This document shows positions 27,615 to 36,143 of a stretch of 64,000 nucleotides of DNA, one piece after another; the stretch's first letter is position 1; each line of letters begins with the position of its first letter. Below the pieces are notes generated by a model, which had not been told where the DNA came from, did not search any database, and saw only the letters and a list, made by a program, of their open reading frames with translations. This DNA is from an uncultured Halomicronema sp. (GTDB lineage Bacteria; Cyanobacteriota; Cyanobacteriia; Phormidesmidales; Phormidesmidaceae), in assembly GCA_937899725.1 (NCBI GenBank), contig CALCCA010000074.1, forward strand, positions 21,896 to 85,895, in the 5' to 3' direction. The position numbers were made by a program, and so were the translations under genes.

Positions 27615-28556
27615 GTGAAATTCAGTATTGTTATCACCACCTACAATCGACTTGAGTTTCTGAAGCGCGCGATCGCCTCTGCCCTCAACCAAACGGTGCC
27701 CTGCGAAGTCGTCGTCGTTGATGATGCCTCAACAGATGATACCGAGGCCTATGTTCGCAGTCTGGGGAACCAGGTGATTTACCATCGCAATGCGACCAAT
27801 CTCAACCATGCCGGTAGTGTGAACGCGGGGGTCGAGGTCTCTACCGGCGACTGGATCAAGTTCCTCGATGATGATGATTACCTCGCCGAAGACTGCATTG
27901 AGAAAATGGGGCAAGCGATCGCCCAGCATCCGCAAGCGGTGCTCTGTTCCTGCCGGTCGGTTCACGTTGATGAGCAGGGCAATGAGCTGCGCCGGACCGG
28001 TGCGGTGGGGCCGGGTCAGACATTTTATGTGCCTAGAACAGCCATTCACTATGGCATGCTGCTTGAGCAAACTCCCGTCGGTACGCCGGTACAAGTTGCG
28101 GCCCAACGTCAAGCCTTCTTGCAGGCGGGCGGGTGGGATATCACCATGACTACCAACTACGACGACATTGACGCTTGGGTGAGAATTGCCGCCTATGGCG
28201 ACGCGTTATTTCTCAATGAATATTTGGCCTACCGCACCCTCTGGTCGGGTGGATTTGAGCAAAAGAAGAATCTCAAAGGTCGAGCCGAGCTGAATGTCGT
28301 CATTAAAAAACGAATCTATAACTTTATCCCTGCAGAGGAAGCTGAGCAATCCAACTATCCTTCCATCGACATCATCAGTCAATACGTGTATCTGCACTGG
28401 GGCTTAATCGCTCTCGCGCAACGTAAGCTCCCGATCGCCAGCGAGCTGTTATTTCCCGCTTGCTTCAACCCAGCGCCATGGCGTCTGCTTTGGCAAATTC
28501 GCTCGACTCGCCGCAATCCTGAGCAAACGCTGGTGCCCAAACTCCCGGTCGCTTGA
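27615..28556 (+). CDS. Glycosyltransferase family 2 (GT-A fold)
   Basis: The 313-residue protein starts with FSIVITTYNRLEFLKRAI and has VVVVDDASTDDT at 32-43 and FLDDDDYL with the nucleotide-sugar DxD at 83-90. After the catalytic domain there is a GGWDITMTTNYDDIDAWVR segment with an ED/DD acceptor motif. It has no membrane helices and should act at the cytoplasmic face on a cell-surface glycan. The start is GTG at 27615. It is a single gene with repeat elements behind it and is not linked to the exopolysaccharide cluster 20 kb away. Donor and acceptor are unknown. Confidence 0.88.
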   Translation: MKFSIVITTYNRLEFLKRAIASALNQTVPCEVVVVDDASTDDTEAYVRSLGNQVIYHRNATNLNHAGSVNAGVEVSTGDWIKFLDDDDYLAEDCIEKMGQAIAQHPQAVLCSCRSVHVDEQGNELRRTGAVGPGQTFYVPRTAIHYGMLLEQTPVGTPVQVAAQRQAFLQAGGWDITMTTNYDDIDAWVRIAAYGDALFLNEYLAYRTLWSGGFEQKKNLKGRAELNVVIKKRIYNFIPAEEAEQSNYPSIDIISQYVYLHWGLIALAQRKLPIASELLFPACFNPAPWRLLWQIRSTRRNPEQTLVPKLPVA

Positions 28557-28656
28557 CGGTGGCAACTCTTGCTTAGCGGGTTCAGATGACTCTCTGACGC
28601 GTCGTTTCTGCCTGTTGCAGGATGTCCATCGATCGCATCGAGTCCTGACGATCTGA

Positions 28657-28766
28657 CTAGTAGACCGGGGCGTGATTTCACCAACCATTTTTGATGGCTA
28701 GGGCGCCGTGGGGGCAAGGGGGCCAGAGAACTGGAATAGTCGTCTTACTGCTGCCGTGGAGTAATA
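28657..28766 (-). repeat. GTCTACTAG-type dispersed repeat, copy C
   Basis: On the reverse strand this copy reads TACTCCACGGCAGCAGTAAG, then CTCTGGCCCCCTTGCCCCCAC, CCCTAGCCATC, GGTTGGTGAAATCACGCC and the terminal GTCTACTAG. It aligns along its whole length with copy A at 14921-15035. It lies about 100 bases after the GT2 stop. Confidence 0.75.
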
Positions 28767-28854
28767 GCTGCAGTTTGGCTAAGACAGCCTGAATGGCTGA
28801 AGACACGCTTTAACCAGCACTTTGATTCTGACTGCCGAATTCTAGCTGCCGATA

Positions 28855-28930
28855 ATACCAATTCGCTGAAACTGGACTACAGATCTGCCTTTCAACGCCG
28901 CTCAAGGAACGTCGGCGGAGCGGCGGCGTC
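28855..28930 (+). mobile_element. MITE-like element, left part, with hairpin
   Basis: It begins ATACCAATTCGCTGAAACTGG, continues CTACAGATCTGCCTTTCAAC, and has a hairpin CCGCTC / GAGCGG around AAGGAACGTCGGCG. This aligns with 47786-47859 with about ten substitutions. A matching right end with GGTAT is not found nearby, so the copy looks truncated or diverged. Confidence 0.65.
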
Positions 28931-29026
28931 AGCCCTACGGCAGGCCAGGCCAACACGCAGGGTTAATACGCCTAACTTCCCAGCCTTTCGGGCCTTGCTA
29001 TAGGTGGCATTGCCCCTTATCTCTGA

Positions 29027-29878
29027 TCAGTGATTGAGTTGGCTACCTTGATACTGCTTGGGCGTTACTCCGACTATGGCCTTGAACGTTTTGGTGAGAT
29101 GACTTTGATCAGTGAACCCCATCTCACAGGCCACCGCCGCTGGTAAATGTCCTTGAGCCAAGAGCGTCTTGGCCTTGGCAATTCGTACTTGAATCAAATA
29201 AGCGTGGGGCGGCAACCCTGTCGCCCGTTGAAATACTCGCGAGAGATGGTAAGGACTCAACCCGGTCAATTGAGCCAAATCTTGCAGCACAATTTTGTCC
29301 GCGTAGTAGACGTGCAGATAGTCGCGGATTTGGTTGACTGCCCTCGATTCGCTGCCCTGCTGGTCTGTCAATCTAGACTGACTGTGTCGTTGGACGAGTT
29401 GAGCCAAAGCCGTGAGCAAAACTGATTCGGCGACGAGGGCCGTTTGCGGATTGGCCTGCGACAGCAGCTGATGAAAATAGATAAACGCTTGGGCCAGCGG
29501 CGGATCAACAATGATCGGTGCTTGAAAACAAGGAAGCGATGCCCCGAAACCTAGCTGTGTAAATAGAGTGGCTTTGGGATAGCAGACTCGGAAGCTCCAG
29601 CCAGTGGCATCGGCGGCGACATTGCTGTGGACAGCTTCGGGGGGAATCACGACCAAACTACCCACTGCGGCTAAATGGGTCGTACCCCGATAGCGCACCT
29701 GCTCTGCTCCTTGAGTAATGACCCCGATGCAAAACTCCTCATGCAGATGACGGGGAAACCGATGGTGACGATAGGTCGCATGGAGCACTTCTAGATCCTG
29801 AAAGAGGTCAGTCCGCCAGGCTTGGGCGTGTTCTCCTCGCTGCTTGCCGGTCGGATCAGGAATACAGTTGACGGTCAT
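29027..29878 (-). CDS. AraC-family transcriptional regulator
   Basis: The 283-residue protein has an N-terminal cupin sensing domain, including HHRFPRHLHEEFCIGVITQG at about 38-57 and VIPPEAVHSN. A C-terminal double helix-turn-helix DNA-binding domain (about 185-283) contains LQDLAQLTGLSPYHLSRVFQRATG and the second recognition region AVACEMGFTDQSHLTKTFKAIVGVTP. It starts at an ATG whose last bases overlap the TGA of the upstream EamA gene (ATGA). The two are therefore translationally coupled, and the regulator probably controls the transporter. The ligand is unknown. Confidence 0.88.
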   Translation of the reverse strand: MTVNCIPDPTGKQRGEHAQAWRTDLFQDLEVLHATYRHHRFPRHLHEEFCIGVITQGAEQVRYRGTTHLAAVGSLVVIPPEAVHSNVAADATGWSFRVCYPKATLFTQLGFGASLPCFQAPIIVDPPLAQAFIYFHQLLSQANPQTALVAESVLLTALAQLVQRHSQSRLTDQQGSESRAVNQIRDYLHVYYADKIVLQDLAQLTGLSPYHLSRVFQRATGLPPHAYLIQVRIAKAKTLLAQGHLPAAVACEMGFTDQSHLTKTFKAIVGVTPKQYQGSQLNH

Positions 29879-30747
29879 GCGGCTTTGGGCTGTAGGGTCA
29901 GCAAGGCGATCGCACTCAGCAAGAGGATGGCACCGATTATGCCCGTCAGCGACATTGGCTCCCGAAAGAAAAAGACGCCTAGCAAAGTCGCCGTCAGGGG
30001 CTCTAACAGTACCAGAACCCCCGCCGCTGTCGCTGACGTGTGCCTCAAACCAATCATATAAATGCCATAGGCGATCGCGGTGGTGACGATGCCCAAATAC
30101 AGTAGCCAGGGCAGCACTTGCACCCAATCTTGCCAGGGTGGCTGCCAGGCCAATGTCGGTAGCAAAAACAGTGCTGCTAGGGTGAAGCCCGAAGCCGCGA
30201 TCGCTAGCGGTGGCTGGCTGGCCACCTGCACTTTCGCTATCACCACGTAGCCTGCGTAACCGCAGGCGGCCCCAAACGACAGCATAACGCCGAGAAAAAA
30301 GCGGGGGTTAGTGGCGATCGCCGCCGGCCTAGCTACGAGCAAAATAGTTCCCGTAATCCCCAAGGCGATCGCCCCATAAACCTTTGGCGTCAGACGCTCG
30401 CCTAAGTGCCATGCCGCCAACAAGGCAATGATCAAAGGCGACGAACAAATCGCCACGAGGGCGGTGACCGCTACGCCACTGAGGGGCACCGCACAAAAGT
30501 AACAGACCTGATAGACGGCAATGCAGCCCCCCATCCCCAGCGGCGCTGTCTTGAGTTGGCGCGGCCAGTGCCAAAAGCTGGGGTCGCGACTAGCCATCAT
30601 CAACAGCCAAGGTGCAGCTAGGGCCATGCGCCAAAAACCCACAACTAAAGGGTTCAGAGTAACCGTTTGATTGAGCAGCACCATCGCGGTGCCCGTTGTG
30701 CCCCAGGCAATGGCGGCCAAGCAAATCAGCAATAAATTAACTGGCAT
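29875..30747 (-). CDS. EamA-family (DMT superfamily) transporter
   Basis: The 290-residue protein has about ten hydrophobic helices in two EamA repeats. The first begins LLICLAAIAWGTTGTAMVLL, and the second starts near FLGVMLSFGAACGYAGYVV. The region LVLLEPLTATLLGVFFFREPMS near the end is the typical C-terminal EamA motif. It is an inner-membrane exporter of metabolites, amino acids or drugs. It is co-transcribed with the AraC regulator through a 4-base overlap. Confidence 0.87.
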   Translation of the reverse strand: MPVNLLLICLAAIAWGTTGTAMVLLNQTVTLNPLVVGFWRMALAAPWLLMMASRDPSFWHWPRQLKTAPLGMGGCIAVYQVCYFCAVPLSGVAVTALVAICSSPLIIALLAAWHLGERLTPKVYGAIALGITGTILLVARPAAIATNPRFFLGVMLSFGAACGYAGYVVIAKVQVASQPPLAIAASGFTLAALFLLPTLAWQPPWQDWVQVLPWLLYLGIVTTAIAYGIYMIGLRHTSATAAGVLVLLEPLTATLLGVFFFREPMSLTGIIGAILLLSAIALLTLQPKAA

Positions 30748-31017
30748 CAGCTTCGACGGTATCAGCTTCGCTACTCTATCGAAACGGTCACCCGCGTCTT
30801 GTAATTTCTTGCGGTGAGGTGCGGCTGTCTAAGGAGTCCGCTTGAGAGTGACTCTCAGTATGGCGTCGAGGCGTAGGGCCAGCAGCGGCTGAATCTAGCA
30901 GTGAGGTCGGGGACGATGCTCGTTCTGACGCCCTAATGGCGGTCTCAAGCTCTGATTGCTCTGCCGGTTGAAGACGAGGCAACGGGCCAGGCGCAGACGT
31001 CTGGCAGTGCCAAAATA

Positions 31018-31527
31018 CTACCCTTCGGTAGTGGCAGACAGGCCTAACAGCTCCATCATTTCTGCATGCATTGTGGCAATGGCGGGATAATTTTGCACTG
31101 CCCGTTGATAGCGCACTGCCGTTTCGCTGTCAGCCGCTGATTCCAGAGGCAATAGGTCGCGGGCGGCGGCTAACAGCACGTGGAGCTGATTCGGCGAGAC
31201 CAGTTCTTTCGAGCTGATGGTTTCATCAATGCGCACGATGAACTGTGAGATGGGGCGTAACCAATCGAACCACTCATCACTAATCACCAGCTGAAACAGC
31301 TCGCCCTTAGACGTGATGGGGCCATGCACCCGTTCATAACTGTCTTGTTCGGCGTCGAGGAGGGCTTTATGCAACTTCAGCAAGAGCGAGCGTAGCGTTC
31401 TAAGTTTTTCGTAGGCGGGCATCGAGCGAAAGGTTGAGTCAGTCATGCGATCAAGCTGGGCATTTACGGTCACGTTGTCCATCTTGTCATATCCTGCCAA
31501 AGTCTTTAAGCGGGCTTCAGTTGGCAT
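31018..31527 (-). CDS. Hypothetical helical protein, partner of the GTPase gene
   Basis: This 169-residue soluble protein has predicted helices throughout and alternating charged and hydrophobic residues (YEKLRTLRSLLLKLHKALLDAEQDSYERVHG). No signal peptide or known domain is recognised. It starts 43 bases after the stop of the DUF697-type GTPase on the same strand, so the two are probably co-transcribed. The segment WFDWLRPISQFIVRIDETI could be an interaction region. Its function is unknown; a structural or regulatory partner of the GTPase is a guess from position alone. Confidence 0.68.
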   Translation of the reverse strand: MPTEARLKTLAGYDKMDNVTVNAQLDRMTDSTFRSMPAYEKLRTLRSLLLKLHKALLDAEQDSYERVHGPITSKGELFQLVISDEWFDWLRPISQFIVRIDETISSKELVSPNQLHVLLAAARDLLPLESAADSETAVRYQRAVQNYPAIATMHAEMMELLGLSATTEG

Positions 31528-31570
31528 CCTTCATCCTCTAGGGTCGGTCCGGATACCAACTGGCCGTGGT

Positions 31571-33055
31571 CTAGATTTCAGGCTTGGACGCCGACTGTTC
31601 TGCCGAATTACGGTTGAGTTTGCCGGTGATCTCAGCTTTGATCCGATTGAGAATAGACGCTTCGTCGAGATTCTCTAAAATGTTGTGAACCACAGGTTTG
31701 GGGCCATTAGGGCCCCATTGAGCGCCGTTGGCGAGATACTGCTGGGTGACTAAGCCAATGCCATAGGTGGCGACGCCAACGACGGTGGCTTGTGTGACCG
31801 CCACCGTGGTGTAAGGCGCGAGGGACAGGCCGCCAGTGGCCGGCACGCTTACCCCCAATACCCCTTTGAGTGAACTCAAGCCGAGGGTGACCAGCAGCTC
31901 GCTGGCTGAGAGACCGCCCAGCTCCACCGCGATGCTTTTGAGCAGTTGCACAGCTCCGGCGCGAGTCATGGGCAAGCCATAAAGGCGAGATAGCATGAGA
32001 ATCATGGCCACATCGACGATCGCCCCAGTGAGCACATCCAGCATGGTAACGGGGTTCAGGGCGACCGCGATCGCCTTGGTCATGACGCTGTTCCAGATCA
32101 CTTCTTGGGCGGCCTGGTCGCGGATTTTGAGCTTGCGCTGCACGATGGTGTCGTTTAGTTCATCGGCATAGAGCAGAGTATTGAGAGCCACGAGGGCTAC
32201 CCCTTCGCGCTGCAAAACTTCTAAAATTTTGAGCTTAAGCGCTGCGACCTGAGGCTGACCGCGCTGAATTTGGGGGCGTCGCGCTCCGGTCTCTGCCTGC
32301 ATCACCGCTACCAGGGGAGCCGCTGCCGTCATGACGATTTCGTCGGGAGAGATCAAGTCACGCAGGCGCTCATCCTTTAAGGCCGCGTAAATCGTGTCGC
32401 GATCGGCGTCGGGATACTGATCAACTTTGTTGAAGGCCAGCAGGATGGGTTTACTGGCTGTGCGCAGCTGCACCAAAGCCGCGTACTCGACGCGGGTAAT
32501 ATCGCCCGCAATCACAAAGAGAATCAGGTCGGCGGCAGCGGCAATCTGGTGAGCCAGCTGGGCCCGCGCCTCACCGTTGACTTCATCTAGGCCGGGGGTG
32601 TCGATCAGTTCAATGCGAGATCGTCCCGGCCCGCCCAAACTGACGCGGGAGACGGTGGGGCCAGCGGCCAGCGTTTCTTGCTCCACTTGCCAGTCAGCGG
32701 TTTGCACGGTCTGCGTGATGCCATGGGTGGGGCCAGTGGCAAACACGGGCTGACCGACTAGGGCGTTGAGCAACGACGACTTACCCCGCCCCACTAAACC
32801 AAAGACTGCAATTTGCACCACCGCCTGATCCAGCTTTTGCAGCAGACTCGTCAGCTGTTGCACTTCACTACCTAGACTAGAAGCCTCTCGGGGCGTCAGA
32901 TCTAGCTGGTCTAAGAGCGATTGCAAGACGCCTTGGGCCTGGCGATAGGTAAATTCTGACTGGAGGTCTTCGAACTCTAGAATGACTTGGTCTAGTTCAT
33001 CGACTAAGTTGGCAGACGGGTCGCCAGCCGGTGGCTCCGAGGATGCCATAGGCAC
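31571..33055 (-). CDS. Membrane-associated Era/dynamin-like GTPase with DUF697 region
   Basis: The 494-residue protein has an N-terminal helical region (1-80), then a GTPase domain. G1 is GLVGRGKSSL at 86-95, a T-rich switch I (HGITQTVQT) is near 111-119, G3 is DTPG at 152-155 and G4 is NKVD at 209-212. The C-terminal part (about 310-450) is hydrophobic and contains the DUF697-type segment ALNPVTMLDVLTGAIVDVAMILMLSRLYG and further membrane-seeking helices. The family is widespread in cyanobacteria and poorly characterised; a role at membranes, in remodelling or stress, is likely but unproved. A small helical protein gene follows in the same operon. Confidence 0.85.
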   Translation of the reverse strand: MPMASSEPPAGDPSANLVDELDQVILEFEDLQSEFTYRQAQGVLQSLLDQLDLTPREASSLGSEVQQLTSLLQKLDQAVVQIAVFGLVGRGKSSLLNALVGQPVFATGPTHGITQTVQTADWQVEQETLAAGPTVSRVSLGGPGRSRIELIDTPGLDEVNGEARAQLAHQIAAAADLILFVIAGDITRVEYAALVQLRTASKPILLAFNKVDQYPDADRDTIYAALKDERLRDLISPDEIVMTAAAPLVAVMQAETGARRPQIQRGQPQVAALKLKILEVLQREGVALVALNTLLYADELNDTIVQRKLKIRDQAAQEVIWNSVMTKAIAVALNPVTMLDVLTGAIVDVAMILMLSRLYGLPMTRAGAVQLLKSIAVELGGLSASELLVTLGLSSLKGVLGVSVPATGGLSLAPYTTVAVTQATVVGVATYGIGLVTQQYLANGAQWGPNGPKPVVHNILENLDEASILNRIKAEITGKLNRNSAEQSASKPEI

Positions 33056-33175
33056 AATCCAATGACTGCTTTCAAGATACTGGCTTTGCGGTCGCGGTGG
33101 CTTTGTTGCCCCGAAGTGGTCTTAAGGGTGTCCCATCAATGAGAAAATAGCAGACAGGATTAGTTTGCACGTGTA

Positions 33176-33625
33176 ATGGAATTTCAGACCTCTGCTCAAC
33201 AAGCTTGCTACGAACGAATTGAACCTTGGATGCATCATCTGTTTGGTGGCAGCGTGGTTTTATTCGATGATGAGCCGTTGTTTGTGATTAATTTTGGTTC
33301 GGCGGTGGCCTCGACGCGGGTGATTCCCTGGGAAGAAGATGACGCGTTGATTACCACTCGCTCCTATGTCGTGACCGATATCGCTGTCACACAAGAGCTG
33401 TCTTACTATCTATTACGAGAAAACAACGGCATTCGCTTTGGTCGATTTGCCTTTGACTCGGAAGACGACATTGTGTTTGAGCATAGTTTGGTGGGCTCAA
33501 CCTGCGACCAAATTGAACTGAAATATTCGGTGACGACGGTTGTCCGGCTGGCCGACGACTACGATGACGAAATTGTGGCCCGCTGGGGGGGCAAACGCGC
33601 CCTCGATCGCTGGTCGTCTTGGTGA
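33176..33625 (+). CDS. YbjN-domain protein
   Basis: The 149-residue acidic protein has the fold pattern of YbjN or type III secretion chaperone-like proteins. Helix one is AQQACYERIEPWMHHLF, a beta layer FVINFGSAVASTRVIPWEEDDALITTRSYVV follows, and an LSYYLLRENNGIRFGRFAFD segment is conserved in cyanobacterial YbjN proteins. Its role is unknown; YbjN proteins may act as chaperones or in stress responses. It is divergent from the GTPase gene across a 120-base control region. Confidence 0.75.
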   Translation: MEFQTSAQQACYERIEPWMHHLFGGSVVLFDDEPLFVINFGSAVASTRVIPWEEDDALITTRSYVVTDIAVTQELSYYLLRENNGIRFGRFAFDSEDDIVFEHSLVGSTCDQIELKYSVTTVVRLADDYDDEIVARWGGKRALDRWSSW

Positions 33626-33746
33626 TTTTTTGCAAAGAATCTGGATAGACTGCATCGGTTTTCGCAGTCTTAGACAAAATTAATGTCAGATTTCTGAAAA
33701 ATTCGCCAAGATTAACCCTTCGCACGCGTAAAAACCTGGGGGAACG

Positions 33747-34562
33747 ATGGGACGACCGAGAAACTGGTTGGGCGGCAATTGGATCTGGATGCTGGTTTTG
33801 GCGCTGGGCTGCCTCATTGTCTGGCCCAGAGGGATGGCGCTGCAGGCGATCGCAACCGTGTCAGGACTCCCCACCGTGCACGAGGTGACCGACATGGCTC
33901 TGGTGCCGACGCCCCCAGCAACGACTGAGAGTCCCTTAGATTTTGCGGTTGCCGCGCCGCTGTTAGCGCAGTCGGCGCCCAACTATCAGCCCCGTCAGGT
34001 GATTCAGCTGGCCGATCCGTCTAACTATGGCGATCGCTACAGCAGCGATGCCTATGGCCAGCCCGTGAATAATCAATTCATCGCAGTCATGCATGAGACG
34101 GTGGGCTCGGCCCAAAGTGCGCTCAACTTGTTTCAGACCTATCACCCCAACGACAATGACCAGGTGAGCTATCACACGCTAGTGGGTCGCGATGGCACGA
34201 TCTATTACATTGTGCCGCCAGAAAAACGGGCCTACGGGGCGGGCAATTCTATCTTCAATGGTCCCAACGGTCCCGAAACCGTCACGACGAATCCGGCCTT
34301 TCCGTCTTCGGTGAATAATTTTGCCTACCACGTTTCACTCGAAACCCCCAGCGATGGCCGCGGCAATGGCCCTAACCACAGTGGCTATACCCAGGCCCAG
34401 TATGAATCTTTAGCCTGGCTGATCGCCCAGAGCAGCATTCCTGAAAGCCGCCTAACGACTCATAAAGCAGTCGATCGCTCCGGCAGTCGCCAAGACCCGC
34501 GGACGTTTGATACCAGTCGATTTCTGACGCTGCTGCGTCGTTACCCCAACCGGGCTGGCTAG
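33747..34562 (+). CDS. N-acetylmuramoyl-L-alanine amidase (Amidase_2 / PGRP fold)
   Basis: The 271-residue protein has an N-terminal hydrophobic anchor or signal (about 11-25) and a Pro/Ala-rich linker. The amidase_2 domain spans about 85-265. Zinc ligands are visible as H116 (AVMHETVG), H239 (TTHKAVDRS) and D250 (SRQDPRTFD). H143 in SYHTLVGRDG is an active-site candidate. It should cut the bond between muramic acid and L-alanine in the periplasm. The gene is monocistronic. An AT-rich stretch precedes it. Confidence 0.9.
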   Translation: MGRPRNWLGGNWIWMLVLALGCLIVWPRGMALQAIATVSGLPTVHEVTDMALVPTPPATTESPLDFAVAAPLLAQSAPNYQPRQVIQLADPSNYGDRYSSDAYGQPVNNQFIAVMHETVGSAQSALNLFQTYHPNDNDQVSYHTLVGRDGTIYYIVPPEKRAYGAGNSIFNGPNGPETVTTNPAFPSSVNNFAYHVSLETPSDGRGNGPNHSGYTQAQYESLAWLIAQSSIPESRLTTHKAVDRSGSRQDPRTFDTSRFLTLLRRYPNRAG

Positions 34563-34622
34563 GCTTAAACCCGCGTCATGCCGGTGGTGTCAGGGTTTGA
34601 CTGTGGCCAAGCAGGCGCGCGA

Positions 34623-34781
34623 TCACAGTTGAGGGGTGGAGCGAGCTAAGGTTTTGACTAAAGAATTGAGGGACTGGGGCAACGGCTCTCCCAGATTGGG
34701 GTGGGGTAGGTAAGCGGTGAGCGCTAATACGGCACTCAAGGCAAACACTAAGCGCCACGGACGAACTGCAGTTGTCGGCAT
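34623..34781 (-). CDS. Small single-helix membrane protein, putative
   Basis: The 52-residue frame starts MPTTAVRPWRLVFALSAVL and is followed by LALTAYL, giving one hydrophobic segment near 10-24. A polar, slightly amphipathic tail follows (LNSLVKTLARSTPQL). GAGG lies nine bases upstream of the ATG. A longer overlapping reading frame on the same strand (155 codons) has an unlikely composition rich in Ser, Pro, Arg and His, so the short frame is the better candidate. No family is recognised. Confidence 0.4.
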   Translation of the reverse strand: MPTTAVRPWRLVFALSAVLALTAYLPHPNLGEPLPQSLNSLVKTLARSTPQL

Positions 34782-35162
34782 GCAAACAGGCCTCTAGAAA
34801 ATAGTTTTGGCGATCAAGACTGGGTGGGGCATGGTAACGGGCGATCGCTCGTTCTTGGGGGCAAGACCAAGGGGGGCGGCGTTGTATGAATCGTGACCTA
34901 GCGCGGGGCCAACCACGTGAGTGATGGGACAGATTGTGAATTGGCGCGATTAGCTGAGCTGGAAGTGCCTTAGGGGGGCTGGCACTCAAGCCGTCCTGAG
35001 AAAACCTGTCAAATTGTTGATTACTCATCGACGGGCTCCCCAAAAGACTTCAGGCTTCTAAACCCAGCTCGATGGGAAAGCCAGACTAACGGCGGGGGAT
35101 AATTTGCTCTACCAACCAACGGAGCCCTGTTCCGCGTCGTCTCACCGTTCTTTATCAGTTGC
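34782..35162. other. Intergenic region, nothing certain
   Basis: About 380 bases lie between the small membrane protein frame and the EamA gene. I see no recognised gene or repeat. One HIP1-like site lies at about 34841. Confidence 0.4.
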
Positions 35163-36092
35163 TCATGGCGATGTGGCGGGTTTGTGAAGCGCCACGCCTG
35201 CCATCACCAGCAAGATTCCCATGACGTCTCTCAGCGTCGGAATCTGACTCAGCACGATCGCGCCCACAATTGTGGCGGTTGCCGGTAGTAGCGCTAGCAA
35301 CAGCGCATAGGTGTTGCGCGGTAATTGAGACATGGCGAGCTGATCACAGATGTAGGGAATGACCGAAGAACTAATGCCCACACCAATGCCCGCCAGAATC
35401 AGCAGAGGATGGGCTAGGGCCGAAACGGCATCGGCAAACCCAATGGGCATCACAAAGATGAACGCCGCAGCCATGGCCGCTCCTAATCGCCCCACGCCTG
35501 CTCCCGCGCCCTGCTCGGAAATGCGATGCCCCAAAACGATGTAGGTCATAAACAAAAGTGCATTGACTGCGGCAAACGTGAGGCCCAAGATATCGTTTGA
35601 CCAGCGCACATCGATCAAAATCAAGACCCCGGCGATCGCCAATGCCAATGCCGCATAGTTGCGGAGGGCTCTCAGGCCAAATAAAGCCACCGCAATCGTG
35701 CCGACAAATTCCATCGTGGCAACCAAGCTCAACGGCAGCCGGTCAATGGCGAGATAAAACGCGCTGTTCATCAGAGCCAGACAAGCGCCCAATAGCAGCA
35801 GTAAAATGACCGTTGCTCGATCCGCTGAGCGAAAGGTTTTCCACGGCTGAGTCCAGAATGCGAATATCAGGGCCGCACTGGCAATTCGGAACCAGGCGAC
35901 GCCTAAAACGCTGATATTGGCAAACAGCAAGACCGCAAACGAAGGGCCTAAATAATGAAAGATGGCGCTGACCACAAACCAAAGATGCGGCGGTGCGGCG
36001 GCGATTTTGGTCGATATAGCGGCGGGCATTTTCATACGTTGGGCACGGAATAATGGGTGCGCCAATCCTATCAACGCCTTTTGGGAATTCAT
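35163..36092 (-). CDS. EamA-family transporter, RhtA-like exporter
   Basis: The 309-residue protein has ten membrane helices. It begins HLWFVVSAIFHYLGPSFAVLLF, the RhtA/YdcZ-like pattern of amino-acid exporters, and contains YLAIDRLPLSLVATMEFVG, typical of threonine/homoserine exporter relatives, and the second-repeat ending SVIPYICDQLAMSQLPRNTYALLLALLPATATIVG. It is divergent from an AsnC/Lrp gene. That arrangement suggests an amino acid exporter controlled by the neighbouring regulator. The true start may be the ATG at 36035 or 36029. Confidence 0.87.
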   Translation of the reverse strand: MNSQKALIGLAHPLFRAQRMKMPAAISTKIAAAPPHLWFVVSAIFHYLGPSFAVLLFANISVLGVAWFRIASAALIFAFWTQPWKTFRSADRATVILLLLLGACLALMNSAFYLAIDRLPLSLVATMEFVGTIAVALFGLRALRNYAALALAIAGVLILIDVRWSNDILGLTFAAVNALLFMTYIVLGHRISEQGAGAGVGRLGAAMAAAFIFVMPIGFADAVSALAHPLLILAGIGVGISSSVIPYICDQLAMSQLPRNTYALLLALLPATATIVGAIVLSQIPTLRDVMGILLVMAGVALHKPATSP

Positions 36093-36143
36093 ATGCTGTA
36101 TTCAAGGCTAAGATTTTAAGTAGACTTTAAAAAGTAGGAATTT

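Larger units (their letters stand above)
28557..29026. other. Intergenic region holding two repeat elements
   Basis: This region lies between the convergent GT2 and AraC genes. It contains copy C of the GTCTACTAG repeat and a MITE-like copy (both annotated separately). I see no gene. Confidence 0.6.

Noticed and set aside
30788..30982. Reverse frame of 64 codons between the EamA gene and the small helical protein gene
   Set aside because: Low-complexity Ser/Ala/Arg-rich translation with no recognised pattern; not supported as a gene.
34576..35043. Reverse frame of 155 codons after the amidase
   Set aside because: The composition (Ser, Pro, His, Arg) is unlike real proteins, and a better short frame with a membrane helix overlaps it.
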